Shown: positions 40,478-51,505, counted from the stretch's first letter. The stretch: 64,000 nt of DNA from Marinobacter sp. EhC06 (GCF_001650915.1 NZ_LXYO01000033.1:124001-188000), one strand, 5' to 3'. Notes: a model not told the origin generated them from the letters alone. Numbers and translations: made by a program.

Positions 40478-40852
40478 TCACAGAAAACGTCGTGGAAAAT
40501 AGGGCGGCTTGTCACCAATCGCCTGAGCCAGCGCGATCATCCCCCACAAGACGAACGACGTGTGCAGAACAATTGCCCAGACAATGGCGCCCGTCCAGAA
40601 GTTACCGGTATTGCCAAACAGCAGCCAGAACACCCCGATGCCGGAGAAAATCAGCACCGCGCCGATAATCGACATGTAAAACGATGCCCGGGTATGGGCC
40701 CGCCGCAAGGCCGGTGCCTGTTCAGAGCTCAGGAACAGCCAGGCCAGCACCGCGAAGCCGATAACCGGCAGAGCCAGCAGGTTCAAAAGGTACCAGGCAA
40801 CAGGAACGACGGCTCCACTACTGGCCTTCGTCTGACCTCCCGAATACGGCAT
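40478..40852 (-). CDS. Small membrane protein overlapping norQ
   Basis: 124 aa from the ATG at 40852, chosen for GGAGG 6 bases before it. Three or four membrane segments; ends D-K-P-P-Y-F-P-R-R-F-L. The gene overlaps the last 35 bases of norQ, so its translation is linked to norQ. No family recognised with certainty; position suggests a role with NO reductase assembly or the nir/nor membrane complex. Confidence 0.65.
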   Translation of the reverse strand: MPYSGGQTKASSGAVVPVAWYLLNLLALPVIGFAVLAWLFLSSEQAPALRRAHTRASFYMSIIGAVLIFSGIGVFWLLFGNTGNFWTGAIVWAIVLHTSFVLWGMIALAQAIGDKPPYFPRRFL

Positions 40853-41606
40853 AGACCACCTCCATGAGTGCACTGACAGTTGCTTCGTCGTCCGACAACG
40901 GCTCGATCATCCCCGCCCGGCAGGCGTCACTCACCGGAACGCCAGCACGCACCAGATGCGCGGTATGAATCAGCAGGCGTGTCGACGCCGCCTCTTCCAG
41001 ATCATGATCCTTCAGATTGCGGACCGACCGGGCCAGGTTGACCAGTTGCTCCGCCAGCTCCCGGTTGCAGCCGGACTCCTCGATCACGATGGTCTGTTCC
41101 GCCTCCGCGCCCGGGTAGTCGAAACTCATCGAAACAAACCGCTGGCGGGTACTGGGTTTCATGCCCTTGAGCAGGCTCTGGTAGCCCGGATTGTAGGAAA
41201 CCACCAGCATAAAGCCCGGAGCCGCCTTCAGCACCTCGCCGGTGCGTTCGATGGGCAGCTCACGGCGATCATCCGCCAGCGGGTGCAGAACCACGGTGGT
41301 GTCCTTGCGGGCTTCCACCACCTCATCAAGGTAGCAGATGCCACCTTCACGCACCGCCCGGGTCAAGGGGCCGTCCTGCCAATAGGTGCCCTCGGGCCCG
41401 ATCAGGTGGCGCCCTACCAGGTCAGCGGCGGTCAGATCGTCGTGACAGGCAACCGTATACACCGGTCGCCCGAGCTTCTCGGCCATGAACCGGACGAAGC
41501 GGGTTTTGCCACAGCCTGTAGGGCCCTTGATCAGCACAGGCAAACCGTTGGTTGCCGCCGCCTGAAAGAGCTCGATTTCGTTGCCAACCGATTGGTAAAA
41601 CGTCAT
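40818..41606 (-). CDS. norQ: NorQ, AAA+ (MoxR-type) ATPase for NO reductase maturation
   Basis: 262 aa from the ATG at 41606, overlapping the upstream stop (ATGA). Walker A G-P-T-G-C-G-K-T-R near residue 30, Walker B I-C-Y-L-D-E-V-V-E-A, sensor S-Y-N-P-G-Y-Q. Works with NorD to insert FeB into NorB. Here it is split from norCB-D and transcribed with nirCF on the other strand. Confidence 0.93.
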   Translation of the reverse strand: MTFYQSVGNEIELFQAAATNGLPVLIKGPTGCGKTRFVRFMAEKLGRPVYTVACHDDLTAADLVGRHLIGPEGTYWQDGPLTRAVREGGICYLDEVVEARKDTTVVLHPLADDRRELPIERTGEVLKAAPGFMLVVSYNPGYQSLLKGMKPSTRQRFVSMSFDYPGAEAEQTIVIEESGCNRELAEQLVNLARSVRNLKDHDLEEAASTRLLIHTAHLVRAGVPVSDACRAGMIEPLSDDEATVSALMEVVYAVFGRSDEGQ

Positions 41607-42367
41607 TGCACTGAATCCTCTGAAAACTGTTTGTCGGGCAAGGCAAAGCCAAATACCCATTCAGGGAAGATAACAAATGTCTGCGAGTCATCTTCCCGCT
41701 GCAACCTGAGCAATGCCCGCTCACAAACCATTGCCGCCTGGCCCCAGCCAGCCTGACGGTACCAGCCAGCCGCCTCTACCGGCCTGCCCTGCCAGCTCAC
41801 CAACAGGTTGTTCCCGGCCAGAAACGGCCTCACAAAGCCCAACTCTGAAACCGCCGCATGGGTGTTGTTGTGAAGCAACAGGCCCAAAGCAGAGCTGTAG
41901 TCACCGGCTTCGTACAACTGCTCCGCGCCGGGCATGAAGCCCTGTTCTTTCAGCGCCGCCAGAGGCAGCCCGGCGCCCAAGGGATCTGTGCCGGCAACCG
42001 TCGCAAGGTCACGCCCCTGCAGGTCTCGGATATGCCTCACACCGGCCGTCCTGCGCGTTACCCAGACGGGAACCGGAAGCTGCCCATTCCGGTTAACGGC
42101 CGCCAGGATCGGCGAGCGCCCCTCCGGAGCGACCGGCAGGAACGCCAGTGCAAGGCTCTGGATCTGCGTGTTAAACCGGAGATCGGCCAGGCACCCTTCT
42201 TCTCGCAGATACTCCGTCAGCCGGTAGTGCGCCACATCGGTCACGCTGGTGGCGGACTCAACGCCGAGCACAATCCGTGTATCCCCATTATCCGCCTGCG
42301 CTGCACACGACAGGCCTGCCAGTAGAGCGACAGACGCCGCCCGCCACACTCTAGAGACCCAGGGCAT
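41603..42367 (-). CDS. PhnD-like periplasmic binding protein between nirF and norQ
   Basis: 254 aa from the ATG at 42367. Signal peptide ending C-A-A-Q-A-D. Mature part begins T-R-I-V-L-G-V-E-S and has V-R-H-I-R-D-L-Q-G-R-D-L-A-T-V and H-A-A-V-S-E-L-G-F, the usual pattern of PhnD/SsuA/transferrin-like binding folds. No ABC permease or ATPase is near. It overlaps nirF by 17 bases and norQ by 4, so it is made with them. Ligand unknown; a sensor or cofactor-handling role in nitrite/NO respiration is inferred from position. Confidence 0.65.
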   Translation of the reverse strand: MPWVSRVWRAASVALLAGLSCAAQADNGDTRIVLGVESATSVTDVAHYRLTEYLREEGCLADLRFNTQIQSLALAFLPVAPEGRSPILAAVNRNGQLPVPVWVTRRTAGVRHIRDLQGRDLATVAGTDPLGAGLPLAALKEQGFMPGAEQLYEAGDYSSALGLLLHNNTHAAVSELGFVRPFLAGNNLLVSWQGRPVEAAGWYRQAGWGQAAMVCERALLRLQREDDSQTFVIFPEWVFGFALPDKQFSEDSVQ

Positions 42368-43577
42368 GGGCCCGACTGGTAAAGAAGATGCCACTGGGCT
42401 TTTCGGCACTGAGCGTCGCAACCGGCTCCAGGGTGCGGGTGCTGTAGACGGTTACCCGGTTACTGTCCCTGGCAGACACCCACACTTCCTCACCACGGGG
42501 GGTAAATTCCATGTGCAGAACCGCGTCACCGGGCTCCAGAGTACGGATAATTTCATGGGTCTGTGAGTCAATCACCTGAACCACATCGTTGGTCGGGTGG
42601 GCAAAGCTTACCCAGATCTGGCGGTTGTCCGGACTGGCCATCACAAACACCGGCTGGCCCTGTACGGGAATCCGATCAATCAGGGACCAGGTGTCCGTAT
42701 CTGCTACCAGCACCTGATGGTGACCGACGGCCGGCACAAAAGCCCGGCCGTCGGCGATGGCCCAGCCTTCGAGGTGGGGCATCTTGTACACCGGAAGTTT
42801 CTGTTCGCCCTTGCCATAATCCGGAAGAATTTCAGTCACACCCTGGCCCGGGTTCCACAGATCCAGCATAGACAGGCCGTCTTCACCAAACAGACCGGCA
42901 ATGTAATAACGGCCATCCGGGGTGATCAGCGCGTCGTAAGGTGACTTGCCCGCCTTGAAGCGGGTGGGCTCGGCCGACCCATCACTCATGTCGAGGGTCC
43001 AAATCTCACCGGCCTCGAACAGGCTGAACACAAACTGGTTACCCGGCGCGTCTACCAGACCGACTGTTTTTGACTGTCCCGATTCGCTGTGTCCACTGGT
43101 GTAGTTAGCGGTCACATCCGTCACCAGCGCCAACGTCTGGCTGTCAAAAATCTTCACGCCTCCCGGCTCGTAGTTGGACACGGCCACAAAGCGGCCATCC
43201 TGAGATATCGCGCCGCCAATACTGTTACCCGACTGGATAATGCGATCGGCAATGGTTTGGGTCAGCAGATCCACTTTGGTGAGCCCGCCATCCCTTCCGA
43301 ATACATAGCCGTATCGGGCGTCCCTGGAATAGACAACCGATGCATGAGACAGATCCCCCAACCCTTCGACTCGCCCGAGAATCTGGTGGCGGGAAGTATT
43401 AATGACCAGTACTGAGCCAGAAGCGCGTTCAATAATCAGGCCCAGATCACCCGTTCCCATGAGCTCAGGATGAGGCCCTGCCCCCGCCGATCCCTGGAAC
43501 GTCTGACACCCGGCCAGGCCCAAGATCAGGAACAACGCCAGGATCAGTTTTTCGGGCAACTTGAATGTCGGACTCAT
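42351..43577 (-). CDS. nirF: NirF, heme d1 biosynthesis protein
   Basis: 408 aa with an eight-bladed d1-type propeller. Lipoprotein signal with L-A-G-C at about residue 24, so it is likely tethered in the periplasm. NirF takes part in a late step of heme d1 making. GGAGG before ATG, 26 bases after nirC. Confidence 0.92.
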   Translation of the reverse strand: MSPTFKLPEKLILALFLILGLAGCQTFQGSAGAGPHPELMGTGDLGLIIERASGSVLVINTSRHQILGRVEGLGDLSHASVVYSRDARYGYVFGRDGGLTKVDLLTQTIADRIIQSGNSIGGAISQDGRFVAVSNYEPGGVKIFDSQTLALVTDVTANYTSGHSESGQSKTVGLVDAPGNQFVFSLFEAGEIWTLDMSDGSAEPTRFKAGKSPYDALITPDGRYYIAGLFGEDGLSMLDLWNPGQGVTEILPDYGKGEQKLPVYKMPHLEGWAIADGRAFVPAVGHHQVLVADTDTWSLIDRIPVQGQPVFVMASPDNRQIWVSFAHPTNDVVQVIDSQTHEIIRTLEPGDAVLHMEFTPRGEEVWVSARDSNRVTVYSTRTLEPVATLSAEKPSGIFFTSRAHALGL

Positions 43578-43603
43578 GCTTGATTATTCCTCCAGGTTGG
43601 CCA

Positions 43604-43942
43604 TCAGGGCGACAACAGTACTCCGGTTTTCAACCACTCGCTGATCCAGTGGATCTCTTCCGGAGATAACAATGGCTTCCAGGGTGGCATCGCTGTGCCT
43701 GGTACCCCCTCCCGGATAATGGCGGCAATGGCCTCTACCGGAAGGTGGTCGAGATTCTCTGGCCGCAAGGGTGGCCCCAGACCTCCTCTCAGGGTCAGTC
43801 CATGACAAGAGCCACAATCCTGGACCACAAGATTGGCAAGACGGGCAAGGCTCTCATTCCGGTCTGTGTTGTCGTCGCCCAAAACAGTGACGGACAGTAT
43901 GCTCAACCCTAAAAAAAGAAGTGCCACAATCAGCATTCGCAT
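43604..43942 (-). CDS. nirC: NirC-type small cytochrome c
   Basis: 112 aa from the ATG at 43942 (GGGAAG 5 bases before); an ATG at 43969 is also in frame. Signal peptide ending V-T-V-L-G-D, then one heme c site C-G-S-C-H and a later Met ligand (A-M-P-P-W). Probably brings electrons to NirS or serves in d1 maturation. No nirM is found, which would leave NirC as a possible donor here. Confidence 0.88.
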   Translation of the reverse strand: MRMLIVALLFLGLSILSVTVLGDDNTDRNESLARLANLVVQDCGSCHGLTLRGGLGPPLRPENLDHLPVEAIAAIIREGVPGTAMPPWKPLLSPEEIHWISEWLKTGVLLSP

Positions 43943-44035
43943 CTGCGCTTCCCGCCAAAAGCCATTCACACGCTACATCCTCCCGAGTCCCAGCCACATC
44001 GTGAAGACAGCAATAACACTCATCCTTGATATTTG

Positions 44036-44049
44036 TTAATAGAGCCCTT
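44036..44049 (-). promoter_or_regulatory. FNR/Dnr-type box facing nirC
   Basis: Plus-strand TTGATATTTGTTAA matches TTGAY-N4-RTCAA at 9 of 10. Placed at -41.5 for nirC it predicts a start near 44001 with TATTGC (44010-44015, minus strand) close to the -10 position. Separate from the box at 44111 for nirS. Confidence 0.5.
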
Positions 44050-44071
44050 CAGATCCAGAACTATTTTGGAT

Positions 44072-44087
44072 TACCTAGCATTGGGTA
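44072..44087 (+). promoter_or_regulatory. NarL-type 7-2-7 site upstream of nirS
   Basis: TACCTAG-CA-TTGGGTA: each half fits its NarL heptamer at 6 of 7 with the correct 2-base gap. Centre is 38 bases upstream of the nirS FNR/Dnr box centre and 37 from the nirC-facing box, so it could act on both sides. Confidence 0.5.
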
Positions 44088-44110
44088 TAGCGCAGCCACT
44101 TAACATATAT

Positions 44111-44124
44111 CTGATATTAATCAA
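44111..44124 (+). promoter_or_regulatory. FNR/Dnr-type box upstream of nirS
   Basis: CTGATATTAATCAA matches TTGAT-N4-ATCAA at 9 of 10. It is 68 bases from box centre to the nirS ATG. No clear -10 is seen at class II spacing. Confidence 0.65.
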
Positions 44125-44166
44125 TGACCATGAGAGCAAAGAAGCGAAACCTACAGGGACTCTTAA

Positions 44167-45909
<1,743 letters not shown>

Positions 45910-45936
45910 TCGGTTCCGACCCGGAGGAGATCACTG

Positions 45937-46401
45937 ATGAGACTGGACACGACAGACAAACAATTGATCAACCTTTTCCAGCGAGACCTACCCGTCTGTG
46001 ACAGGCCCTATGAAGCAATAGCCCGACAGCTGGGCATCGCCGAAGAGGAGGTTATTGAACGACTTCAGTCGCTCCAGGACAGCCAGGTTCTCAGCCGGGT
46101 CGGACCGGTTTTCGAACATAGCCGAGCAGGCGCGAGCCTGCTGGCTGCCGTGGCCGTGCCAGATGAGCAGCTGGATCTGGTCGCTGCCACAGTTAATCGC
46201 GCTCCCGGGGTGAATCACAACTATGCCCGCGAGCACACCTACAACCTCTGGTTCGTCATGACCGCCCCGGATGAAGACACCCTGGAAGAACGGCTCGACG
46301 AACTGGAGCGCCAGCTCAGACTGCCAATGCTTCGGTTACCGATGGTGGAGGCATACCACATTGATCTGGGCTTCGATATTGACTGGGAGTCGCTCTCGTG
46401 A
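45937..46401 (+). CDS. nirD: NirD, siroheme decarboxylase subunit
   Basis: 154 aa Lrp/AsnC-like protein with a helix-turn-helix-type N-terminal part (Y-E-A-I-A-R-Q-L-G-I-A-E-E-E-V) and the motif N-H-N-Y-A-R-E-H-T-Y-N-L-W-F-V used for siroheme. Acts in the NirDLGH set that converts siroheme to didecarboxysiroheme. Assignment of D rather than G is by order. Confidence 0.88.
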   Translation: MRLDTTDKQLINLFQRDLPVCDRPYEAIARQLGIAEEEVIERLQSLQDSQVLSRVGPVFEHSRAGASLLAAVAVPDEQLDLVAATVNRAPGVNHNYAREHTYNLWFVMTAPDEDTLEERLDELERQLRLPMLRLPMVEAYHIDLGFDIDWESLS

Positions 46402-46943
46402 CTCTTCAGCAGTGCCCGGAATATCTGGCAATGGTGCCGGAAGTCGCCTCGACCGGTCCTGTTAGTGCCTGGGGTTTGTTTCGGCTGCGGCGGCATCTGG
46501 AACTTGGCCTTCCGCTGACACCACGGCCCTATGAGGCGCTGGCTGAAAAGACCGGTCTGTCAGAGCAGGAGGTGATAATAGCCATCAGGCAGTGGCAGGC
46601 CCATGGGCTCATCAAGCGATTCGGGCTGGTTGTCCGGCACCGAGCGCTCGGCTACACCGCCAATGCCATGGTGGTGTGGGATGTCCCTGAAGACCAGGTG
46701 CAGGCATTGGGTCAGGCACTGGCTCGCACATCGTATGTCACGCTCTGCTATCAGCGCCCTCGCCGGCTCCCTGACTGGCCCTACAACCTGTTTTGCATGA
46801 TTCATGGCGTAGACCGGCAACGGGTTCTGCGCCAGCTCAAAGCGCTGATCGAAGATCACGGCCTGGAGCAAATACCTCATGCGGTGCTGTTCAGCACCAA
46901 AGCCTACCGGCAGAGAGGAGGCCGTTATGTCAGCCATGACTGA
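46398..46943 (+). CDS. nirL: NirL, siroheme decarboxylase subunit
   Basis: 181 aa starting at GTG within the nirD stop (GTGA). AsnC-like with Y-E-A-L-A-E-K-T-G-L-S-E-Q-E-V and C-Y-Q-R-P-R-R-L-P-D-W-P-Y-N-L-F-C-M-I-H-G, typical of the L/H type subunits. Pairs with NirD. Confidence 0.87.
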   Translation: MTLQQCPEYLAMVPEVASTGPVSAWGLFRLRRHLELGLPLTPRPYEALAEKTGLSEQEVIIAIRQWQAHGLIKRFGLVVRHRALGYTANAMVVWDVPEDQVQALGQALARTSYVTLCYQRPRRLPDWPYNLFCMIHGVDRQRVLRQLKALIEDHGLEQIPHAVLFSTKAYRQRGGRYVSHD

Positions 46944-47409
46944 GAGCCTGGTGACAACGCCCGAATTTACTGAGGTGGAGCGGGCTGTGATTAACCGGTT
47001 GCAAACGGGGCTGCCTCTGGTGCATTCGCCCTATGCAGCGGTAGCCAATGAGCTGGGTATGGCCGAAGAAGCGGTTCTGAACACCCTGCAGGACCTACTG
47101 GATCGTCGCATTTTCACGCGTTTCGGCCCCATGTTCCATGCCGGCGAAATGGGAGGCGGGCTGACTCTGGCCGCCATGCGCATTCCCGAACAGGACTTTG
47201 ACAGCATCACCGCGAAGGTTAACGCCTTTGAGGAAGTGGCCCACAACTACCGCAGGGAACATGAACTGAACATGTGGTTTGTCTTGGCAACGGAAGCGCC
47301 GGACGACATAGCCCGGGTTATCGCCGCAATTGAATCCGCCACGGGCTATCCCGTTTACAACATGCCCAAGGAGGAAGAGTTCCATGTTCATCTCCACTTC
47401 CCGGTCTGA
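46927..47409 (+). CDS. nirG: NirG, siroheme decarboxylase subunit
   Basis: 160 aa from the ATG at 46927 with GAGGAGG before it, inside the end of nirL. Same class as NirD: N-Y-R-R-E-H-E-L-N-M-W-F-V. Nir D/L and G/H appear to be two copies of an ancestral pair. Confidence 0.87.
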   Translation: MSAMTESLVTTPEFTEVERAVINRLQTGLPLVHSPYAAVANELGMAEEAVLNTLQDLLDRRIFTRFGPMFHAGEMGGGLTLAAMRIPEQDFDSITAKVNAFEEVAHNYRREHELNMWFVLATEAPDDIARVIAAIESATGYPVYNMPKEEEFHVHLHFPV

Positions 47410-47899
47410 CCACAGCTATGTGCTCTGCTCGCTGGACCGGAAACTGATCCTGGCGACCCAGAGCGGCCTGCCTCTGGTGCCGGACCCTTGGGGAGCTCTG
47501 GGCGAAGAACTGGGATTACCCGCAGACGAGATCCTGGCCCGTTTTCAGCGCATGCAGACCGCCGGCGTTATCCGGCGGGTGGCCGCGGTGCCCGACCACT
47601 ACCGGCTGGGTTACCGCTTCAATGGCATGACGGTCTGGGATGTCCGCGACGACGCCATCACTGACATGGGCCGGCAGGTGGGTGAACTGCCCTTTGTCAG
47701 CCACTGCTACCGACGGCCGCGACACCTGCCCTACTGGAACTACAACCTGTTTGCCATGGTTCACGGTACCAGCCGTGAAGAAGTTGAAGACAAGGCTTCG
47801 CAGATTCACGACTTGCTCGGAGACACCTGCGAAGGCCACACCATTCTTTTCAGCTCGGCCATCCTTAAAAAAACCGGTCTGCGGCTGCGGAAATCATGA
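47384..47899 (+). CDS. nirH: NirH, siroheme decarboxylase subunit
   Basis: 171 aa from the ATG at 47384 (AGGAGG before it), overlapping nirG by 26 bases. Same class as NirL: C-Y-R-R-P-R-H-L-P-Y-W-N-Y-N-L-F-A-M-V-H-G. Confidence 0.87.
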   Translation: MFISTSRSDHSYVLCSLDRKLILATQSGLPLVPDPWGALGEELGLPADEILARFQRMQTAGVIRRVAAVPDHYRLGYRFNGMTVWDVRDDAITDMGRQVGELPFVSHCYRRPRHLPYWNYNLFAMVHGTSREEVEDKASQIHDLLGDTCEGHTILFSSAILKKTGLRLRKS

Positions 47900-47912
47900 G
47901 AGAGGGAGCACC

Positions 47913-49109
47913 ATGTTCAGAATGACCCGCTACATCAAGAGCCTGATGAGTCCGGCTCCTGTGCGCCCGGTTCCGAAACCCGCAGGCCCGGTCGTAATCT
48001 GGAATCTGATTCGCCGCTGCAACCTGACCTGCAAACACTGCTATTCCATCTCCGCCGATGTGGATTTCAAGGGCGAGTTGAGCACCGATGAGGTCTATAC
48101 GGTGATGGACGATCTCAAGGCTTTCGGAGTTCCCGTGCTGATCCTTTCAGGCGGCGAACCGCTGATGCGCCCGGATATCTTTGACATCTCCCACCGCGCC
48201 AAAGCCATGGGCTTTTATGTCGGCCTTTCCACCAATGGCACGCTGATTACCGAGGAGAAAATCCATCAGATAGCGGACGCCGGCTACGACTACGTGGGCA
48301 TCAGCATCGACGGCCTGGAACAGACCCACGACGAGTTCCGCCAGAAGAAAGGCGCCTTCGCCGCCTCTATGAAGGCAGTGGAGCTATGCAAACGCGCCGG
48401 CATAAAGGTGGGCCTTCGCTTCACGCTGACTCAGGACAACTTTCCCGAGTTGCCGGACATGCTCAAGATGCTGGATGAGCACGACATCGACAAGTTCTAC
48501 CTTTCCCATCTGAACTATTCCGGCCGAGGCGGGCGCAACCGCAAGCGGGACGCCTGGTATGACATGACCCGGGAGGCCATGACCCTGATGTTCGATCACT
48601 GCCATGACGAGCTCCAGAGAGGCATCGAACGGGAATACGTAACGGGCAACAACGATGCGGATGGCCCCTTCCTGCTGCAATGGGCGGCAGAACACTACCC
48701 GGATCAGGTCCCGGCACTTCAGCAACGGCTGACCTGGTGGGGCGGCAACGCCTCAGGCGTCAACATTTCCAATATCGACAACCTGGGGGAAGTGCATCCC
48801 GACACCTTCTGGTGGGACTACAACCTGGGCAGTGTCCGGAACACACCGTTCTCACAGATCTGGTCAGAAGCCAGTGACTCACTGATGACAGGCTTTCGCC
48901 AGAACCCACGCCCGGTCAAGGGGCGCTGCGCCGACTGCCGTTACCTGACCATCTGCAATGGCAACACCCGGGTTCGGGCCTACAACATTTCCGGTGACTT
49001 CTGGGAAGAGGACCCTGGCTGTTACCTCACCAATGAAGAAATCGGTGTGCTCGACATGCCCCGGCGGGTTGCCGCGCCGGTCATCGAGATTCCGGTTCAC
49101 AACCTGTAA
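47913..49109 (+). CDS. nirJ: NirJ, radical-SAM heme d1 synthase
   Basis: 398 aa from the ATG at 47913 (GAGGGAG before). Radical-SAM motif C-N-L-T-C-K-H-C near residue 35 and a C-terminal SPASM-like cysteine set (C-A-D-C-R-Y-L-T-I-C, later C-Y). Replaces propionates by oxo groups on the d1 precursor. Confidence 0.93.
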   Translation: MFRMTRYIKSLMSPAPVRPVPKPAGPVVIWNLIRRCNLTCKHCYSISADVDFKGELSTDEVYTVMDDLKAFGVPVLILSGGEPLMRPDIFDISHRAKAMGFYVGLSTNGTLITEEKIHQIADAGYDYVGISIDGLEQTHDEFRQKKGAFAASMKAVELCKRAGIKVGLRFTLTQDNFPELPDMLKMLDEHDIDKFYLSHLNYSGRGGRNRKRDAWYDMTREAMTLMFDHCHDELQRGIEREYVTGNNDADGPFLLQWAAEHYPDQVPALQQRLTWWGGNASGVNISNIDNLGEVHPDTFWWDYNLGSVRNTPFSQIWSEASDSLMTGFRQNPRPVKGRCADCRYLTICNGNTRVRAYNISGDFWEEDPGCYLTNEEIGVLDMPRRVAAPVIEIPVHNL

Positions 49110-49120
49110 GGACAATCATC

Positions 49121-49984
49121 ATGACAACCAGCCAAAGGAAGAAGTGCCTGGTGGAGTTCCAGTTGGCGGAACAACCCTTGCGGGCAGGTGAGGTAGCCAT
49201 CGTTGGAGCAGGTCCGGGAGACCCAGGGCTTCTGACCCTGCGGGCCCTGATGCTGATACAGCAAGCCGATGCCATTGTTTACGACCGCCTGGTTTCGCCA
49301 CAGATTATGGAGCTGGTGAACCCTGCGACCGAACGCATTCACGTCGGCAAGGCCAGCGGGTGCCATTACGTTCCACAGGAAGACACCAATGAATTGCTTG
49401 TTCAGCTGGCAGTCAAACAACGCCGGGTTGTCCGACTGAAAGGCGGGGACCCGTACATCTTCGGCCGTGGTGGCGAGGAAGCGGAGTTCCTGGTGGACAA
49501 TCATATCGACTTCCAGGTGGTACCCGGCATAACCTCCGCCGCCGGCTGCGCTTCCTACTGCGGCATACCGCTGACGCACCGGGATTATTCCCAGAGCGTC
49601 ACCTTCGTAACGGGCCACCGCAAGGCCGACCAGTCCCTGGAACTGAACTGGCGTGTACTGGCGGCGCCCGGCCAGACCCGGGTGTTCTACATGGGGCTCC
49701 ACAACGCCCCCACCATTGTCAGGGAACTTACTGCCCATGGTTTGCCGGGTGACTGCCCTGTGGCTCTTGTGGAACGCGGAACCACGCCACAACAGCACAT
49801 GACAGTAACAACGTTGCTGGAACTCGAGGCTACGATCGCTCGTGAAGGCTTCCAGCCTCCGACGCTGATCATTGTTGGTGAAGTTGTCCGGCTGGCCGAG
49901 AAACTGGCCCAGCCAACCGCAGCCGGCTGGTGCATAGGCCAGCCCGAGGCCACTGCAGCCAGTGCGGGAGGTAGGCCGGCATGA
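49121..49984 (+). CDS. nirE: NirE, uroporphyrinogen III C-methyltransferase
   Basis: 287 aa SUMT: V-G-A-G-P-G-D-P-G-L-L-T near the front, R-L-K-G-G-D-P-Y-I-F-G-R-G-G-E-E, and P-G-I-T-S-A-A-G. Makes precorrin-2 for heme d1. Overlaps nirN by 4 bases. Confidence 0.93.
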   Translation: MTTSQRKKCLVEFQLAEQPLRAGEVAIVGAGPGDPGLLTLRALMLIQQADAIVYDRLVSPQIMELVNPATERIHVGKASGCHYVPQEDTNELLVQLAVKQRRVVRLKGGDPYIFGRGGEEAEFLVDNHIDFQVVPGITSAAGCASYCGIPLTHRDYSQSVTFVTGHRKADQSLELNWRVLAAPGQTRVFYMGLHNAPTIVRELTAHGLPGDCPVALVERGTTPQQHMTVTTLLELEATIAREGFQPPTLIIVGEVVRLAEKLAQPTAAGWCIGQPEATAASAGGRPA

Positions 49985-51477
49985 GGATTCACAATATCGC
50001 CCGACTGGTTATGGCCTTCAGTCTGCTGGCGCCAGCCTCGTTGCAAGCGACGCCCTCACCGAAAACCGAGTTGTTGTACCAGCAACACTGCGCCAGTTGC
50101 CATGGACAGGATCGTCTTGGCGGCATGGGCCCGGCCCTGCTGCCGGATAATCTGTCACGGCTGAAAAAGCCGCAGGCCGAGCACGCCATTCGTAACGGCC
50201 GGCCCGCCACCCAGATGCCGGCCTTTGCCGATGTTCTCGGCAAGGAATCCATAACAGCACTGGCCGATTTTATTTACCGACCGCCCGCCAGCCCGCCGAC
50301 CTGGGGCCGGCCCGAAATTCTGGGCAGCCATTTACTGCCCCACCCACAGGGCTCTCTGCCAGATAAGCCGGCTTACCAGGCCGACATGATGAACCTGTTT
50401 CTGGTGGTGGAGATCGGCGATCATCACGTTACCCTTCTCGACGGCGACAGGATGGAACCTGTCCACCGCTTCCCGAGCCGTTACGCCCTTCATGGCGGAC
50501 CGAAATACAGTCCCGACGGCCGCTACGTCTACTTTGGCTCACGGGACGGCTGGATAACCAAGTACGACTTGTACAACCTGAAAGTGGTCGCGGAAGTACG
50601 CGCCGGTATCAACATGCGCAACATCGCCATTTCGGCCGATGGCGACCACGTCATGGCAGCCAATTATCTGCCCCATACTCTGGTTCTGTTCGACGCCAAC
50701 AATCTCGAACTCATGGACATCATCCCGGTGGAGAACGGCGCAGGCGCAAGCTCCCGGGTCAGCGCCGTGTACGCGGCTCCACCGCGGGACAGCTTCATTG
50801 CCGCCCTGAAGGACATCCCTGAAGCCTGGGAGATCAGTGTGCAGGATGGCAAAGCCAACGTCCGACGAATGCAAACCGGCACCTGGCTCGATGACTTCTT
50901 TTTTGACCCGGGCTACGACCATCTCATCGGGGCCGCCCGGGACGGCAGCCATGGTCTGGTGCTCAATCTGGATACCGGCGAAACCGTCGCCGATCTACCC
51001 CTTCCGGGCATGCCACATCTGGGCTCCGGCATTACCTGGGAGTACCAGGGTAGACGGGTGATGGCCACCCCGCACTTTCGCACCGGCGCAGTTTCCATCA
51101 TCGATATGGACAGCTGGGAGATCATCAAGACCCTCCCGACCGAGGGGCCGGGTTTCTTTATGCGAAGCCACAAAAACTCCCGCTATGCCTGGGTCGACGT
51201 TTTTTTCGGCCCCAACAAGGACAAGGTTCACGTCATCGACAAACAGACTCTGGAAATCGTCAAAACGTTACAGCCCGAACCGGGTAAGGTTGCTGCCCAT
51301 GTAGAATTCGACCGCTACGGAGAAAAACTGCTGCTGAGCATATGGGACAAGGACGGTGCGGTAGTCGTCTACGACGCAGACACCCTGAAAGAAGAGAAAC
51401 GGATTCCCATGAACAAACCCTCCGGCAAATATAACGTCTGGAACAAGATCAACTACGAAGAGGGAACCAGTCATTGA
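49981..51477 (+). CDS. nirN: NirN, cytochrome cd1-like heme d1 maturation protein
   Basis: 498 aa. Signal peptide ending S-L-Q-A-T; heme c site C37-A-S-C40-H41; d1-binding propeller like NirS, ending P-S-G-K-Y-N-V-W-N-K. NirN puts in the last double bond of heme d1 and hands it to NirS. Last gene of the nirS operon. Confidence 0.92.
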   Translation: MRIHNIARLVMAFSLLAPASLQATPSPKTELLYQQHCASCHGQDRLGGMGPALLPDNLSRLKKPQAEHAIRNGRPATQMPAFADVLGKESITALADFIYRPPASPPTWGRPEILGSHLLPHPQGSLPDKPAYQADMMNLFLVVEIGDHHVTLLDGDRMEPVHRFPSRYALHGGPKYSPDGRYVYFGSRDGWITKYDLYNLKVVAEVRAGINMRNIAISADGDHVMAANYLPHTLVLFDANNLELMDIIPVENGAGASSRVSAVYAAPPRDSFIAALKDIPEAWEISVQDGKANVRRMQTGTWLDDFFFDPGYDHLIGAARDGSHGLVLNLDTGETVADLPLPGMPHLGSGITWEYQGRRVMATPHFRTGAVSIIDMDSWEIIKTLPTEGPGFFMRSHKNSRYAWVDVFFGPNKDKVHVIDKQTLEIVKTLQPEPGKVAAHVEFDRYGEKLLLSIWDKDGAVVVYDADTLKEEKRIPMNKPSGKYNVWNKINYEEGTSH

Positions 51478-51505
51478 TCGTTATCGACTCAGTGAAAAAG
51501 CCTTA

